Shown piece after piece: positions 47,868 to 55,405 of a stretch of DNA of 64,000 nt (within the stretch, counting starts at the first letter, position 1; each line of letters starts with the position of its first letter). Where the stretch lies: NCBI RefSeq assembly GCF_019679435.2, contig NZ_CP139781.1, positions 5,328,001-5,392,000 on the forward strand, given 5' to 3'. A program made the translations under genes and the position numbers. This stretch comes from Actomonas aquatica. Lineage in GTDB: Bacteria > Verrucomicrobiota > Verrucomicrobiia > Opitutales > Opitutaceae. The notes under the pieces were generated by a model. That model was not told the origin of the DNA. It searched no databases and was given only the letters and a program-made list of their open reading frames with translations.

Positions 47868-50189
47868 CTAGCGCTGGGCGTGTTTGAGCGCCTTCTGCAT
47901 GAAGCTGGCGAGGCCTTGGAAGGAGAAGGGCTTTTCGAGGAACCATTTCACGCCGAGGGCGCGGGCGGTATCGATGTCGCGCGCGTTCATGAAGCCGGTG
48001 GCGATGATGAGCGGCAGACCCGGGCGCAGCTCAAAGACGCGGCGAGCGATGTCGACGCCGGTGATACCGCCCATGGTGAGGTCGGTGACGACGATATCAA
48101 ACTGGCGGGGCGCGGCGGTGAAACGTTCGAGGGCTTTGCTGGAAAGGGTGAAGGCTTCGACCTCGTAGCCGAGGCGCTTGATCATGCGGCTGCCGATGTT
48201 GACGACCGACTCTTCGTCGTCGACCAGCAGGACGCGTTCACCGTTGCCCTTGGGCAGATCGGTGGGCGTGACTGCCACGTCGAGGGAGGCCGGATCGACG
48301 GTGGGGAAATAGACGCGGAAGGAGGTGCCGATGCCCGGTTCACTTTCGCAGACGATGGCACCGTCGTGATCCTGCACGATGCCGTGCACGACGGCGAGGC
48401 CCAGGCCGGTGCCCTCGTTGGACGGTTTGGTGGTGAAAAACGGTTCGAAGATGCGTTCGCGGGTGGCGGCATCCATGCCGGTGCCTGTATCCGAAACGCT
48501 GAGACAGAGGGTCTGGCGGTTGGCGAGCTGCGGGTAGCTGGCGTAGAGGGAGGGCTCGGCCTCGCCCTTGGTGAGGCGCAGGGTGAGCAGACCGCCGTGG
48601 GCGTTCATGGCGTGGCCGGCGTTGGTGCCCAGGTTCATGATGACCTGGTGCAGTTGGGTGCCATCGCAGAGAATGGGCGGCGCGGTCTCGTCGATCTCGA
48701 TCTTAAAATCGATGGTGGCCGGCAGGGAGGCGCGCAGCAGGCGCACGGCATCATTGATGATGGGCGATACCTGGCCGAGCGCGCGTTGTTGTTCGCGGCG
48801 GCGGCTGAAGGTGAGGATCTGGCTGACGAGGTCGCGGGCGCGTTCGCTGGCCTCGAGGGCTCCGGCCAATTCTTCGCGGATGGGGGAGTCGTCGGGGGTC
48901 TCCAACTGCACCAACTGGAGGTAGCCGAAGATGGCGGTGAGGATGTTGTTAAAATCGTGAGCGATGCCGCCGGCGAGGGTGCCGATAGCTTCCATCTTCT
49001 GCGCTTGGCGGAGTTGTTGCTCGAGTTGGGCGCGATCAGCATCGGCCTTGAGGGAGGCGGTGATGTCACGGGAGATCACCACGGCGCGGCGGGAGCCGTC
49101 CGGCGCGCGGTGCACCTGCACGGCGGAGTCGAGGGTGAGCCAGTGCTCCTTGCGATGGCGGATGCGGAGGCGGAGCTGCGCGCGGTGATCGAGCTGCGAA
49201 AGCAGCGCATCAATGTCGTCGATGTCGTCGGGGTGGGCGAGGTCGTGGATACGTTTGCCCTCCATTTCGTCGGGCAGGTAGCCGGTGACCGCCTGGTGAT
49301 TGGGGCTCACGTAGCACAATACGCCTTGGTCATCCAATTCGCAGATGAGGTCGTGGGAGTTCTCCACCAACAGGCGGTAGCGGGCCTCGCTCTCGCGCAC
49401 ACTTTCTTCGGCGGCTTTGCGATGTGAGATGTCCTGCATCATGACGAGCAGGCGGTTTTTACCTTCAAATTCGAAGGCGGAGAAGGAAACCAGCAGGGTG
49501 CAGTTGGGGGCGCCGGGTAAGTCGACCTCTCGCTCGATGGTGTGGCGCGAGCCGCTGAACAGCGCGTCACCGACGAGACGGCGGCGCTGGGGCAGGTCGG
49601 ACCACGCACCGAAGTCGATGGTGCGTTGGCCGATGATCTCGTCGCGGGTTTTGTTGGCTAGACGCTCGGCGGCGGGGTTGGCGTCGACGATGGCACCGTC
49701 CTCGATCTCGGTCACGATGGTGGCGATCGGGCTGGCGTTGAAGAGGGTGGCGAAGCGGCGCTTGCTGGCGGCGACCTGGCGCAGGTCGGCATCGTGCTGT
49801 TGGCGATAGCACTCGTAACGAATCGCGCGAAGAATGGCGGAACCCACCTCTTCCGGATCCTCCCCCCGCACCATGACGGCAATGCCAGTGTCGAGAACCT
49901 GCTTGGTGGCGGTCGTGGTTACGCGTTCGGCGAGCACAATGATGGGCGGATTACCTTGGCAGGCGGTGCGCAATTGGTCGATGGCCGTGGCGTCCAGTTC
50001 GATCAGATCCTGCTCGATCAGGACGGCGCGCCAGATGCCGCGACGGGGCAGGGTTTCGAGCTGCTGCGGGTCTGTCAGATGGTCGAATTCGACCTCACAA
50101 CCCGCCGCCGACAGCGTCTCCGCGTAGGCGGGAACGTGGGAGGCTTGCGGCGCAAAAATGAGAACACGAAATGGAGTCCAGGCAGACAT
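47868..50189 (-). CDS. Hybrid sensor histidine kinase (pseudo-receiver, two PAS, HK, receiver)
   Basis: The 773-residue cytoplasmic kinase has, in order, an N-terminal receiver-like domain (about 5-130), two PAS domains (about 150-270 and 280-400) and HisKA with GGIAHDFNNILTAIFGY. HATPase_c follows with NLGTNAGHAM, SVSDTGTGMD and GTGLGLAVVHG, then a C-terminal receiver (VVTDLTMGGITG, LEKPFSF). The N-terminal receiver lacks the usual phospho-aspartate region (VLIEQDLIEL), so it is probably not phosphorylated. No transmembrane segment is seen. The signal and cognate regulator are unknown. It is downstream of the 42-bp repeat copy. Confidence 0.92.
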   Translation of the reverse strand: MSAWTPFRVLIFAPQASHVPAYAETLSAAGCEVEFDHLTDPQQLETLPRRGIWRAVLIEQDLIELDATAIDQLRTACQGNPPIIVLAERVTTTATKQVLDTGIAVMVRGEDPEEVGSAILRAIRYECYRQQHDADLRQVAASKRRFATLFNASPIATIVTEIEDGAIVDANPAAERLANKTRDEIIGQRTIDFGAWSDLPQRRRLVGDALFSGSRHTIEREVDLPGAPNCTLLVSFSAFEFEGKNRLLVMMQDISHRKAAEESVRESEARYRLLVENSHDLICELDDQGVLCYVSPNHQAVTGYLPDEMEGKRIHDLAHPDDIDDIDALLSQLDHRAQLRLRIRHRKEHWLTLDSAVQVHRAPDGSRRAVVISRDITASLKADADRAQLEQQLRQAQKMEAIGTLAGGIAHDFNNILTAIFGYLQLVQLETPDDSPIREELAGALEASERARDLVSQILTFSRRREQQRALGQVSPIINDAVRLLRASLPATIDFKIEIDETAPPILCDGTQLHQVIMNLGTNAGHAMNAHGGLLTLRLTKGEAEPSLYASYPQLANRQTLCLSVSDTGTGMDAATRERIFEPFFTTKPSNEGTGLGLAVVHGIVQDHDGAIVCESEPGIGTSFRVYFPTVDPASLDVAVTPTDLPKGNGERVLLVDDEESVVNIGSRMIKRLGYEVEAFTLSSKALERFTAAPRQFDIVVTDLTMGGITGVDIARRVFELRPGLPLIIATGFMNARDIDTARALGVKWFLEKPFSFQGLASFMQKALKHAQR

Positions 50190-50295
50190 AAACGAAGCTG
50201 ATCCGACACCACTGACTAAGGGGTGCCAGAGAGCCTCCAAAGTCTTCCCCCTACGGCAACCGATTTTAACTAAGTAATATTTGTCAGTCCGATTT

Positions 50296-50337
50296 CTCGC
50301 GGTGCGTCGGAATGAACTCCTGTTCGACGGCGCGAGC
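50296..50337. repeat. 42-bp direct repeat, distal copy
   Basis: Identical to 55412-55453 over 42 bp. On the minus strand it encodes LARAVEQEFIPTHRE followed by KSD and a stop, a displaced copy of the C-terminal codons of the DUF885 gene. It is not part of a gene here. Confidence 0.9.
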
Positions 50338-50387
50338 CAGGTGCGGGTGAGCAGGGCCGTGACGCGGTGCAGGCTCGGGGCTCTGCG

Positions 50388-51350
50388 TCAGAAACGCCAC
50401 TGGGCGGATGCGGCAAGTCCGAGATCCCACTTCTGGAAATCCGGCACCAAGGGGTCGCTGCTCTCCCGATGATCGAAGCCGACTATGAGGCGCATTTCGG
50501 CGTGTCGGCCGAGGGGGCAGGTGGCCGCGAGGCGCGCGCCGACCTGCTGATCGAAACGGTCGCGTTCGGCGGCAGTGTAGTGGCTCGCGAGGTAGCGGAG
50601 GGAAGGGCGCAGGTGCCAGCGGGTGCCGATCGTCTGATCGAGGAGAACGGAGATGCTTTGTTCGATACGGTTGTTCCAGTCGTGCGGTAACAAACCGAAG
50701 GAGTCAGTGGCGGAAAACCGCATGGCACCATCGCCGCCCAGCACGAGGGTGCGTCCGGCCCCGAGGGGTTTTTGCCAGAACAGCGCCCACTCGGTGGCGA
50801 GCTCCTCGTAGAAGGTGTGATCGGTGGCGTTGGCGCGCAGCGTGGAGGCGCGGGCCGTCACCGCTGCATACCAGGGGCCGCTTTGCCAATCGAGGCGGGC
50901 GTGCAGGCCGCCAAGGGCGAAGTTGTTGCGATCGATTTCGACCAGATTGACCTTTTCATTTTCGCCCGCGAGGAAGCCGTAGCGGTAGGCCTGCGCCTGC
51001 GCGCCGACCTGCCAGCCGAGCGTGCCGCCCCAATGGGCATGGCGGGCCGAGTCTCGGTTCAGGCCGACCTGGGCCACGGTGAGGGTCGATGTCGCGGGAT
51101 CGGTCTCGACGAGGGTGACATTGGACGTGGCGGTGATTTCGAGATCAGCCCAGAGCTGCCACCGATGCGGTTTGGGTTGGGCGATCAAAAGGTATTGAGG
51201 GCCGACGTCGTCGAGCTCGCCGACGAAGAGCGACGGGACCGTTGCTTGGCCGGATGCGGTCGCGGATTGCGCCCGGGAGGCGGGGACGAGGAGGACCGGA
51301 AGAAAGATGGCGACAATGAGACGCCAATTGAGAGGGCTGCGGTGCTTCAT
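50388..51350 (-). CDS. Outer-membrane beta-barrel-like protein
   Basis: The 320-residue product has a signal peptide (LIVAIFLPVLLVPASRA). Alternating beta segments follow (HWGGTLGWQVGAQAQAYRYG, WYAAVTARASTLRA, HLRPSLRYLASHYTA), and the last residue is phenylalanine after SAQWR, the typical Omp85/BAM-recognised C-terminal signature. It is likely an outer-membrane barrel. It overlaps the FecR gene by four bases and is the last gene of the cyclase operon. Ligand and function are unknown. Confidence 0.75.
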   Translation of the reverse strand: MKHRSPLNWRLIVAIFLPVLLVPASRAQSATASGQATVPSLFVGELDDVGPQYLLIAQPKPHRWQLWADLEITATSNVTLVETDPATSTLTVAQVGLNRDSARHAHWGGTLGWQVGAQAQAYRYGFLAGENEKVNLVEIDRNNFALGGLHARLDWQSGPWYAAVTARASTLRANATDHTFYEELATEWALFWQKPLGAGRTLVLGGDGAMRFSATDSFGLLPHDWNNRIEQSISVLLDQTIGTRWHLRPSLRYLASHYTAAERDRFDQQVGARLAATCPLGRHAEMRLIVGFDHRESSDPLVPDFQKWDLGLAASAQWRF

Positions 51351-53203
51351 CCGTTGCCGGGATTTGGAGTGGTGATCGTGATGGTCGGGGCGGCGCGGCC
51401 GGTGCCGCCGGCGGCGGTCGAAACGTGGTCCTGAGCGGGCGCGCCGTCATAGGTGACGTCGCGCACGAAGTTGACGAAGCCCGGCTGCACGGTGGCGTTG
51501 GTATTGGGATTGGGAGCGAGCTGGCCGGTCTCGCTGACGAGGCGCACCACGGAGTCGGCGGGGAACGCGACATTCGTCAGGGCGATGGTGCGGGCGCCGA
51601 GGTTGATGGTGGCAAAGCCGGCGAAATCGAGCAGGCGCGCCTCGATGAGGTTGACCGCGGTGGTTTGAAACACGGCTTCGGGGGCCACGACCTGCCAAGT
51701 CAGCCCGTCGAGCCGGGCGGTGTCGCCGGAGTCGGCCCAGAAATCGCCCTCCAGCAGGAAGTGGGTGTCGCGCAATGCCAGGTCGGCGGCGAGCGCGGCG
51801 AAGGTGCCACCCTGCGAGCGTATTTCGCTTCCGGATACATCGAGCAGCCCGTGCGGAGCATCGATGTTGACGGCGCTGGGCACCACGGAGTCGGCGCCGA
51901 TGAGATCGCCGGCGTGCAGCAACTCGTCGGAGATGATGAGATCACCGCCGTGAGACTGGAGGAGCAGACCGCCGCGGGTGTTGCTCACGGAGCCACCGGC
52001 GAGGAGCAGCGTGAGGTCGGTGTCGACGTAGAAGGTAGTGGGGGTGGCTTCGACCGGAAAGTCGGCGATGATGGCGGCCCCGGCCGGCACGATGACCTGC
52101 GGCGAAAACAGCCGCAGGTAGTTCACGTCGGCGAGGTCGGTGAAGGTAGTGGATCCGGCGAAGGCGATATACTCCTTGCCGACAAAGTTGAAGGCCGACA
52201 CTCCGGCGGCGGCGAGGCTGAGCTCCGGCGTGGTGATGTCGACCCGCAGACCGAGCAGGCCGGTAAGCAGGGTGTCGGACTCGAGGTTGAGGAACTCACT
52301 TTCGCTCGCGGGAATGAGAAACTCGGAGCGAAAGACGCGGTTGTTGGGCAATGTCGGCGAGTCGAGCACGACGGCGGAATTGAGCGCGAGTCGCTGGTGT
52401 TGATTGAAGTCGCCCACGAGGTTGTCGTCGGCGTCGGGTCCGGCGGCTTCGATGCCGTTGACCTGCGTGTCGCTGGTGGCGCTGTAAACGAGGAAGCCGG
52501 TGGCGAGGTAGTGGCCCTGACCGACGGCGCGTTGTTGGTCGGCGATGGCGCGATCGATCTTCGGTTGGGACGCGAGTGGACGTTTGAAGCCTTTGACCAA
52601 CTTTGAGTCCTTTACTTGGCGTTCGAGGTCGAAGTGCAAGGTGGGGCCGGGGGTGCCGGTGCCGAGTCCGCCGGGGCGCACAAAGAGCATTTGGCCGGCG
52701 TCGAGTTCGCGCCGGGCGCCGGAGTTGAAATCCACTTGGGCGCGTCCTTCGAGCACCAGCAGTTTGAAACCGCCGTCGGTGGTGGCCGCGGCGATGATGG
52801 TGGTGCCGAGAACCGAGGCCGAAGCGGAGGGCGATTTGATGGTGCCTCCGCCGCGGCCGCTAGGGGAGTGGAACAGCACGCTGCCGCGATCGAGCTGCAT
52901 GGCGCGGGTGGCGCGGTCGAAGGCGAACAAGGTGTTGGAGCCGAGGCGTGTGATGGTGCCGTCGGGGGCCTGCAACTCAGCGCGGGAGGCCCGGCCGGTG
53001 CGCAGGCGGTCGGGGGCGTGCAAGTGATCCTGCAAGCGGGCGGGCGCGGCGTGGCCGTCGGGCATCGTGATGAGGGTGACGTCGTTGACGACTTCGATGA
53101 CTTCGGACTCCTCCAAGGCGCGGGGGGCGGCGATGGTTTGGGTGGCGGCCAGCACCAGGAGGCCGGTAAGGCGGGGCAGCACAGTTTTCATGAGGCGGAT
53201 CAT
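51347..53203 (-). CDS. FecR-domain secreted protein with beta-helix-like C-terminus
   Basis: The 618-residue product has a signal peptide (MKTVLPRLTGLLVLAATQTI). A FecR domain spans about residues 35-165 (DRLRTGRASRAELQAPDGTI, GSVLFHSPSGRGGGTIKSPS, GTTIIAAATT). FecR domains normally pass an outer-membrane signal to an anti-sigma or enzyme partner. The rest is beta-rich with repeated strand motifs, including a filament-like stretch with IDAPHGLLDVSGSEIRSQGG. It overlaps the cyclase gene by ATGA (53200-53203) and the barrel gene by ATGA (51347-51350). I chose ATG 53203 because of that overlap. Confidence 0.85.
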   Translation of the reverse strand: MIRLMKTVLPRLTGLLVLAATQTIAAPRALEESEVIEVVNDVTLITMPDGHAAPARLQDHLHAPDRLRTGRASRAELQAPDGTITRLGSNTLFAFDRATRAMQLDRGSVLFHSPSGRGGGTIKSPSASASVLGTTIIAAATTDGGFKLLVLEGRAQVDFNSGARRELDAGQMLFVRPGGLGTGTPGPTLHFDLERQVKDSKLVKGFKRPLASQPKIDRAIADQQRAVGQGHYLATGFLVYSATSDTQVNGIEAAGPDADDNLVGDFNQHQRLALNSAVVLDSPTLPNNRVFRSEFLIPASESEFLNLESDTLLTGLLGLRVDITTPELSLAAAGVSAFNFVGKEYIAFAGSTTFTDLADVNYLRLFSPQVIVPAGAAIIADFPVEATPTTFYVDTDLTLLLAGGSVSNTRGGLLLQSHGGDLIISDELLHAGDLIGADSVVPSAVNIDAPHGLLDVSGSEIRSQGGTFAALAADLALRDTHFLLEGDFWADSGDTARLDGLTWQVVAPEAVFQTTAVNLIEARLLDFAGFATINLGARTIALTNVAFPADSVVRLVSETGQLAPNPNTNATVQPGFVNFVRDVTYDGAPAQDHVSTAAGGTGRAAPTITITTPNPGNG

Positions 53204-55290
53204 TTGGCGGTCAGATCGAGCGGGGCGGTCGGTGCGGCGTCGGCGCACAGCTGTTGGCGACGGGTGAAATAAGGGCGGAGGTCATGGGCTCCGGCGGCTG
53301 CGGTTGCGGCCTCGGCCCAAGCCACGCCAGCCTCCGCGGTGCGGCCCTCCTGCCAGGCTTGGTGAGCGCGCAGCGCGGCCGGCCACCAGGGCGGCGACGG
53401 AGCGGCCAGAGGACCGATTGGAATGAAGAGTTCCAGGGCGGCTCGCTTGCCTTTGAGCCGGGCGGGACCGACGGGCAGAAAGCGGTGGCGGTCGGCGAGG
53501 AGTTCAACGATGCGCGGACTCACCAACACATCTGTGTCGAGCGGGCGGTTGGCGGTCTCGAGGCGCGAGGCGGTGTTCACTGCGTCACCCATGACGGTGA
53601 ACTCCATGCGGCGCGGGTGGCCCACGTTGCCAAGCATGACTGCGCCGTGGTGCAGGCCGATGGCCATGCGCAGTCGCGGGTGGTCGGGTATGGTGGCCCA
53701 CTCCGCGTTGAGGCGAGCCAACGCCGCCTGCATGGCCAGCGCAGCGGCGACGGCACGGGCACTGTCCTCAACGGGACCTTCGCTGCGCGTGTCACCCCAA
53801 ACCGCGAGCACGGCATCACCGATGTATTTCTGCAGTGTGCCGCCGTGAGTCAGCACGCAGTCGACGATGGCGGCGAAGTAGGCATTGAGCTGGGCGACGA
53901 AGGCTGCGGGTTCGGCGTCTTCGACCCAGGCGGTGAAACCGCGAAGGTCGGCGAAGAGCACAGTCACGTCACGCCGCTCGCCGCGCAAGGAAGCGGAAAA
54001 GGCGTCGGGTTGATCGGCGATGAGGGAGGCGATCTCTTCGGAGACGTAGCGTCCCAGCATGCGGCGCAGTCGGCGGCGTTCGCGTTGTTCGCTCACGAGC
54101 TGGGCACCGATGCCGAGCGCGGCGCCACCGGTCCAGGCTCCGGCGGGAGCGACGCAGGGCAGGACTAGATTGGTGGCGGCAAAAGCGACGAAGCAGAGCA
54201 GCACCCAAAGCAGCAGACCGGCGATTGCCCAGGTGACTTGCAGGCTGGCGCGGCGGGGTCGCAGCGTAACCAGCAGGGCGATGAGGGCGAGGCTGCTCAC
54301 CAGCGCCACGGTGGTCCAGCGGGGCGGCTCGACGGGGTGGCGGCGATCGAGGAAGGTGGCAAACGCGGCGGCCTGAGCCTGCACGCCGGGCATGCGGCCA
54401 AGCGGAGTGAGGTGCACGTCTTTGAAGCGGACTTCGGAAAGCGGGCCGATCCACACGACGCGATCGCGAAATCGATTGTCGTGATCGAGCCACGCGCTGT
54501 TCCACCGATCCGGCAGGAAGAGGTCTTCGATGGGCACCACCGGAACGTCGGCTGCGGGATGACGGAAGTCGATTCGGCCGTGGGGCATGGCGGGGGTGCT
54601 CGGGTCGAGGGCGCGAGCGGCGGCGAGGGCGAGTGACGGTGCGATGCCGGCGGGATCGGACGGCAGACCGAGCAGGGCGGCGGCGTCCAGGGTGCTTTCG
54701 CTGTGGCGCAATACGCCGTCGGGATCGGGCCAGACGTTGGCGAAGCCGTTGAAGGCACCGGCGTCGAGGAGCGGCAATGAAGGTTCGAGGAGCACGGCGG
54801 TGCCTTCGCCAGCGAGGGAGTGATCAACCTGCCACAGCGAGGCCAGCACCACCGGGGCACCGGGTTCGGCAAGGGCTTCGGCGAAGTCGGCGTCACCGGG
54901 ATTGGGGCCGGCGAAAACGATATCGAAAACGATCAGACGCGCACCGGCGGCCCGCAGGCGTCGCACCACGGCGGCGTAAACGCGGCGATTCCATGGCCAG
55001 TTTCCTGCCATTTCCCCGAGGATCGGATCCTCCGCCACCGACTCGGGCGCGCGCTCGGCGAGCGTGAAGCTACTGTCGGAGAGGCCGACGACCACCGGGG
55101 GTGGGGCCGGTTCGGGCAGCAGTTTTTGGCGCAGGCTGAAACGCTGGTCGATGGCGATGCCTTCGAGCGCTTCGATCCAACTCCAGGTCCCCAGCCAGAC
55201 ACTCGCAAGAATCAGCAGGCCCACGCCCAGTGCGAGGCGGCGCGGGGTGAAGGAACGAGAGCGTGGGGAGCTGGAAGAGACGCCGAACAT
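53200..55290 (-). CDS. CHASE2-domain adenylate/guanylate cyclase
   Basis: The 696-residue membrane protein has TM1 at about 19-38 and a periplasmic CHASE2 sensor at about 45-320 (APPPVVVGLSDSSF, ARLIVFDIVFAGPN, RFRDRVVWIGPLSEV). Three membrane segments follow at about 328-398, then a class III cyclase domain at about 435-640. Metal aspartates are in VLFADLRGF (Asp448) and YIGDAV (Asp492). Lys488 in LQKYIGD and the later GDAVNTASRLE favour ATP over GTP, so cAMP is the likely product. It is the first gene of the cyclase-FecR-barrel operon. Upstream lie three 11-bp direct repeats. Confidence 0.93.
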   Translation of the reverse strand: MFGVSSSSPRSRSFTPRRLALGVGLLILASVWLGTWSWIEALEGIAIDQRFSLRQKLLPEPAPPPVVVGLSDSSFTLAERAPESVAEDPILGEMAGNWPWNRRVYAAVVRRLRAAGARLIVFDIVFAGPNPGDADFAEALAEPGAPVVLASLWQVDHSLAGEGTAVLLEPSLPLLDAGAFNGFANVWPDPDGVLRHSESTLDAAALLGLPSDPAGIAPSLALAAARALDPSTPAMPHGRIDFRHPAADVPVVPIEDLFLPDRWNSAWLDHDNRFRDRVVWIGPLSEVRFKDVHLTPLGRMPGVQAQAAAFATFLDRRHPVEPPRWTTVALVSSLALIALLVTLRPRRASLQVTWAIAGLLLWVLLCFVAFAATNLVLPCVAPAGAWTGGAALGIGAQLVSEQRERRRLRRMLGRYVSEEIASLIADQPDAFSASLRGERRDVTVLFADLRGFTAWVEDAEPAAFVAQLNAYFAAIVDCVLTHGGTLQKYIGDAVLAVWGDTRSEGPVEDSARAVAAALAMQAALARLNAEWATIPDHPRLRMAIGLHHGAVMLGNVGHPRRMEFTVMGDAVNTASRLETANRPLDTDVLVSPRIVELLADRHRFLPVGPARLKGKRAALELFIPIGPLAAPSPPWWPAALRAHQAWQEGRTAEAGVAWAEAATAAAGAHDLRPYFTRRQQLCADAAPTAPLDLTAK

Positions 55291-55330
55291 GACGGCCGGG
55301 GAGAACCGGCCGACGATTCAACTCCGCTTA

Positions 55331-55363
55331 CATGAACGTCGCATGAGCGTGGCATGAGAAGTT
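55331..55363. promoter_or_regulatory. Three 11-bp direct repeats upstream of the cyclase operon (Pho-box-like)
   Basis: CATGAACGTCG, CATGAGCGTGG and CATGAGAAGTT follow each other without gaps, 41-73 bp before the cyclase start. On the minus strand they read as CTCATG/TTCATG every 11 bp. PhoB/OmpR-family regulators bind 11-bp direct repeats of the (T)GTCAT type, so this is a candidate site. Confidence 0.45.
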
Positions 55364-55405
55364 TTTCATAAAACCCCGCGGGAGAACGGAGTGGGGAGGC
55401 TGCCC

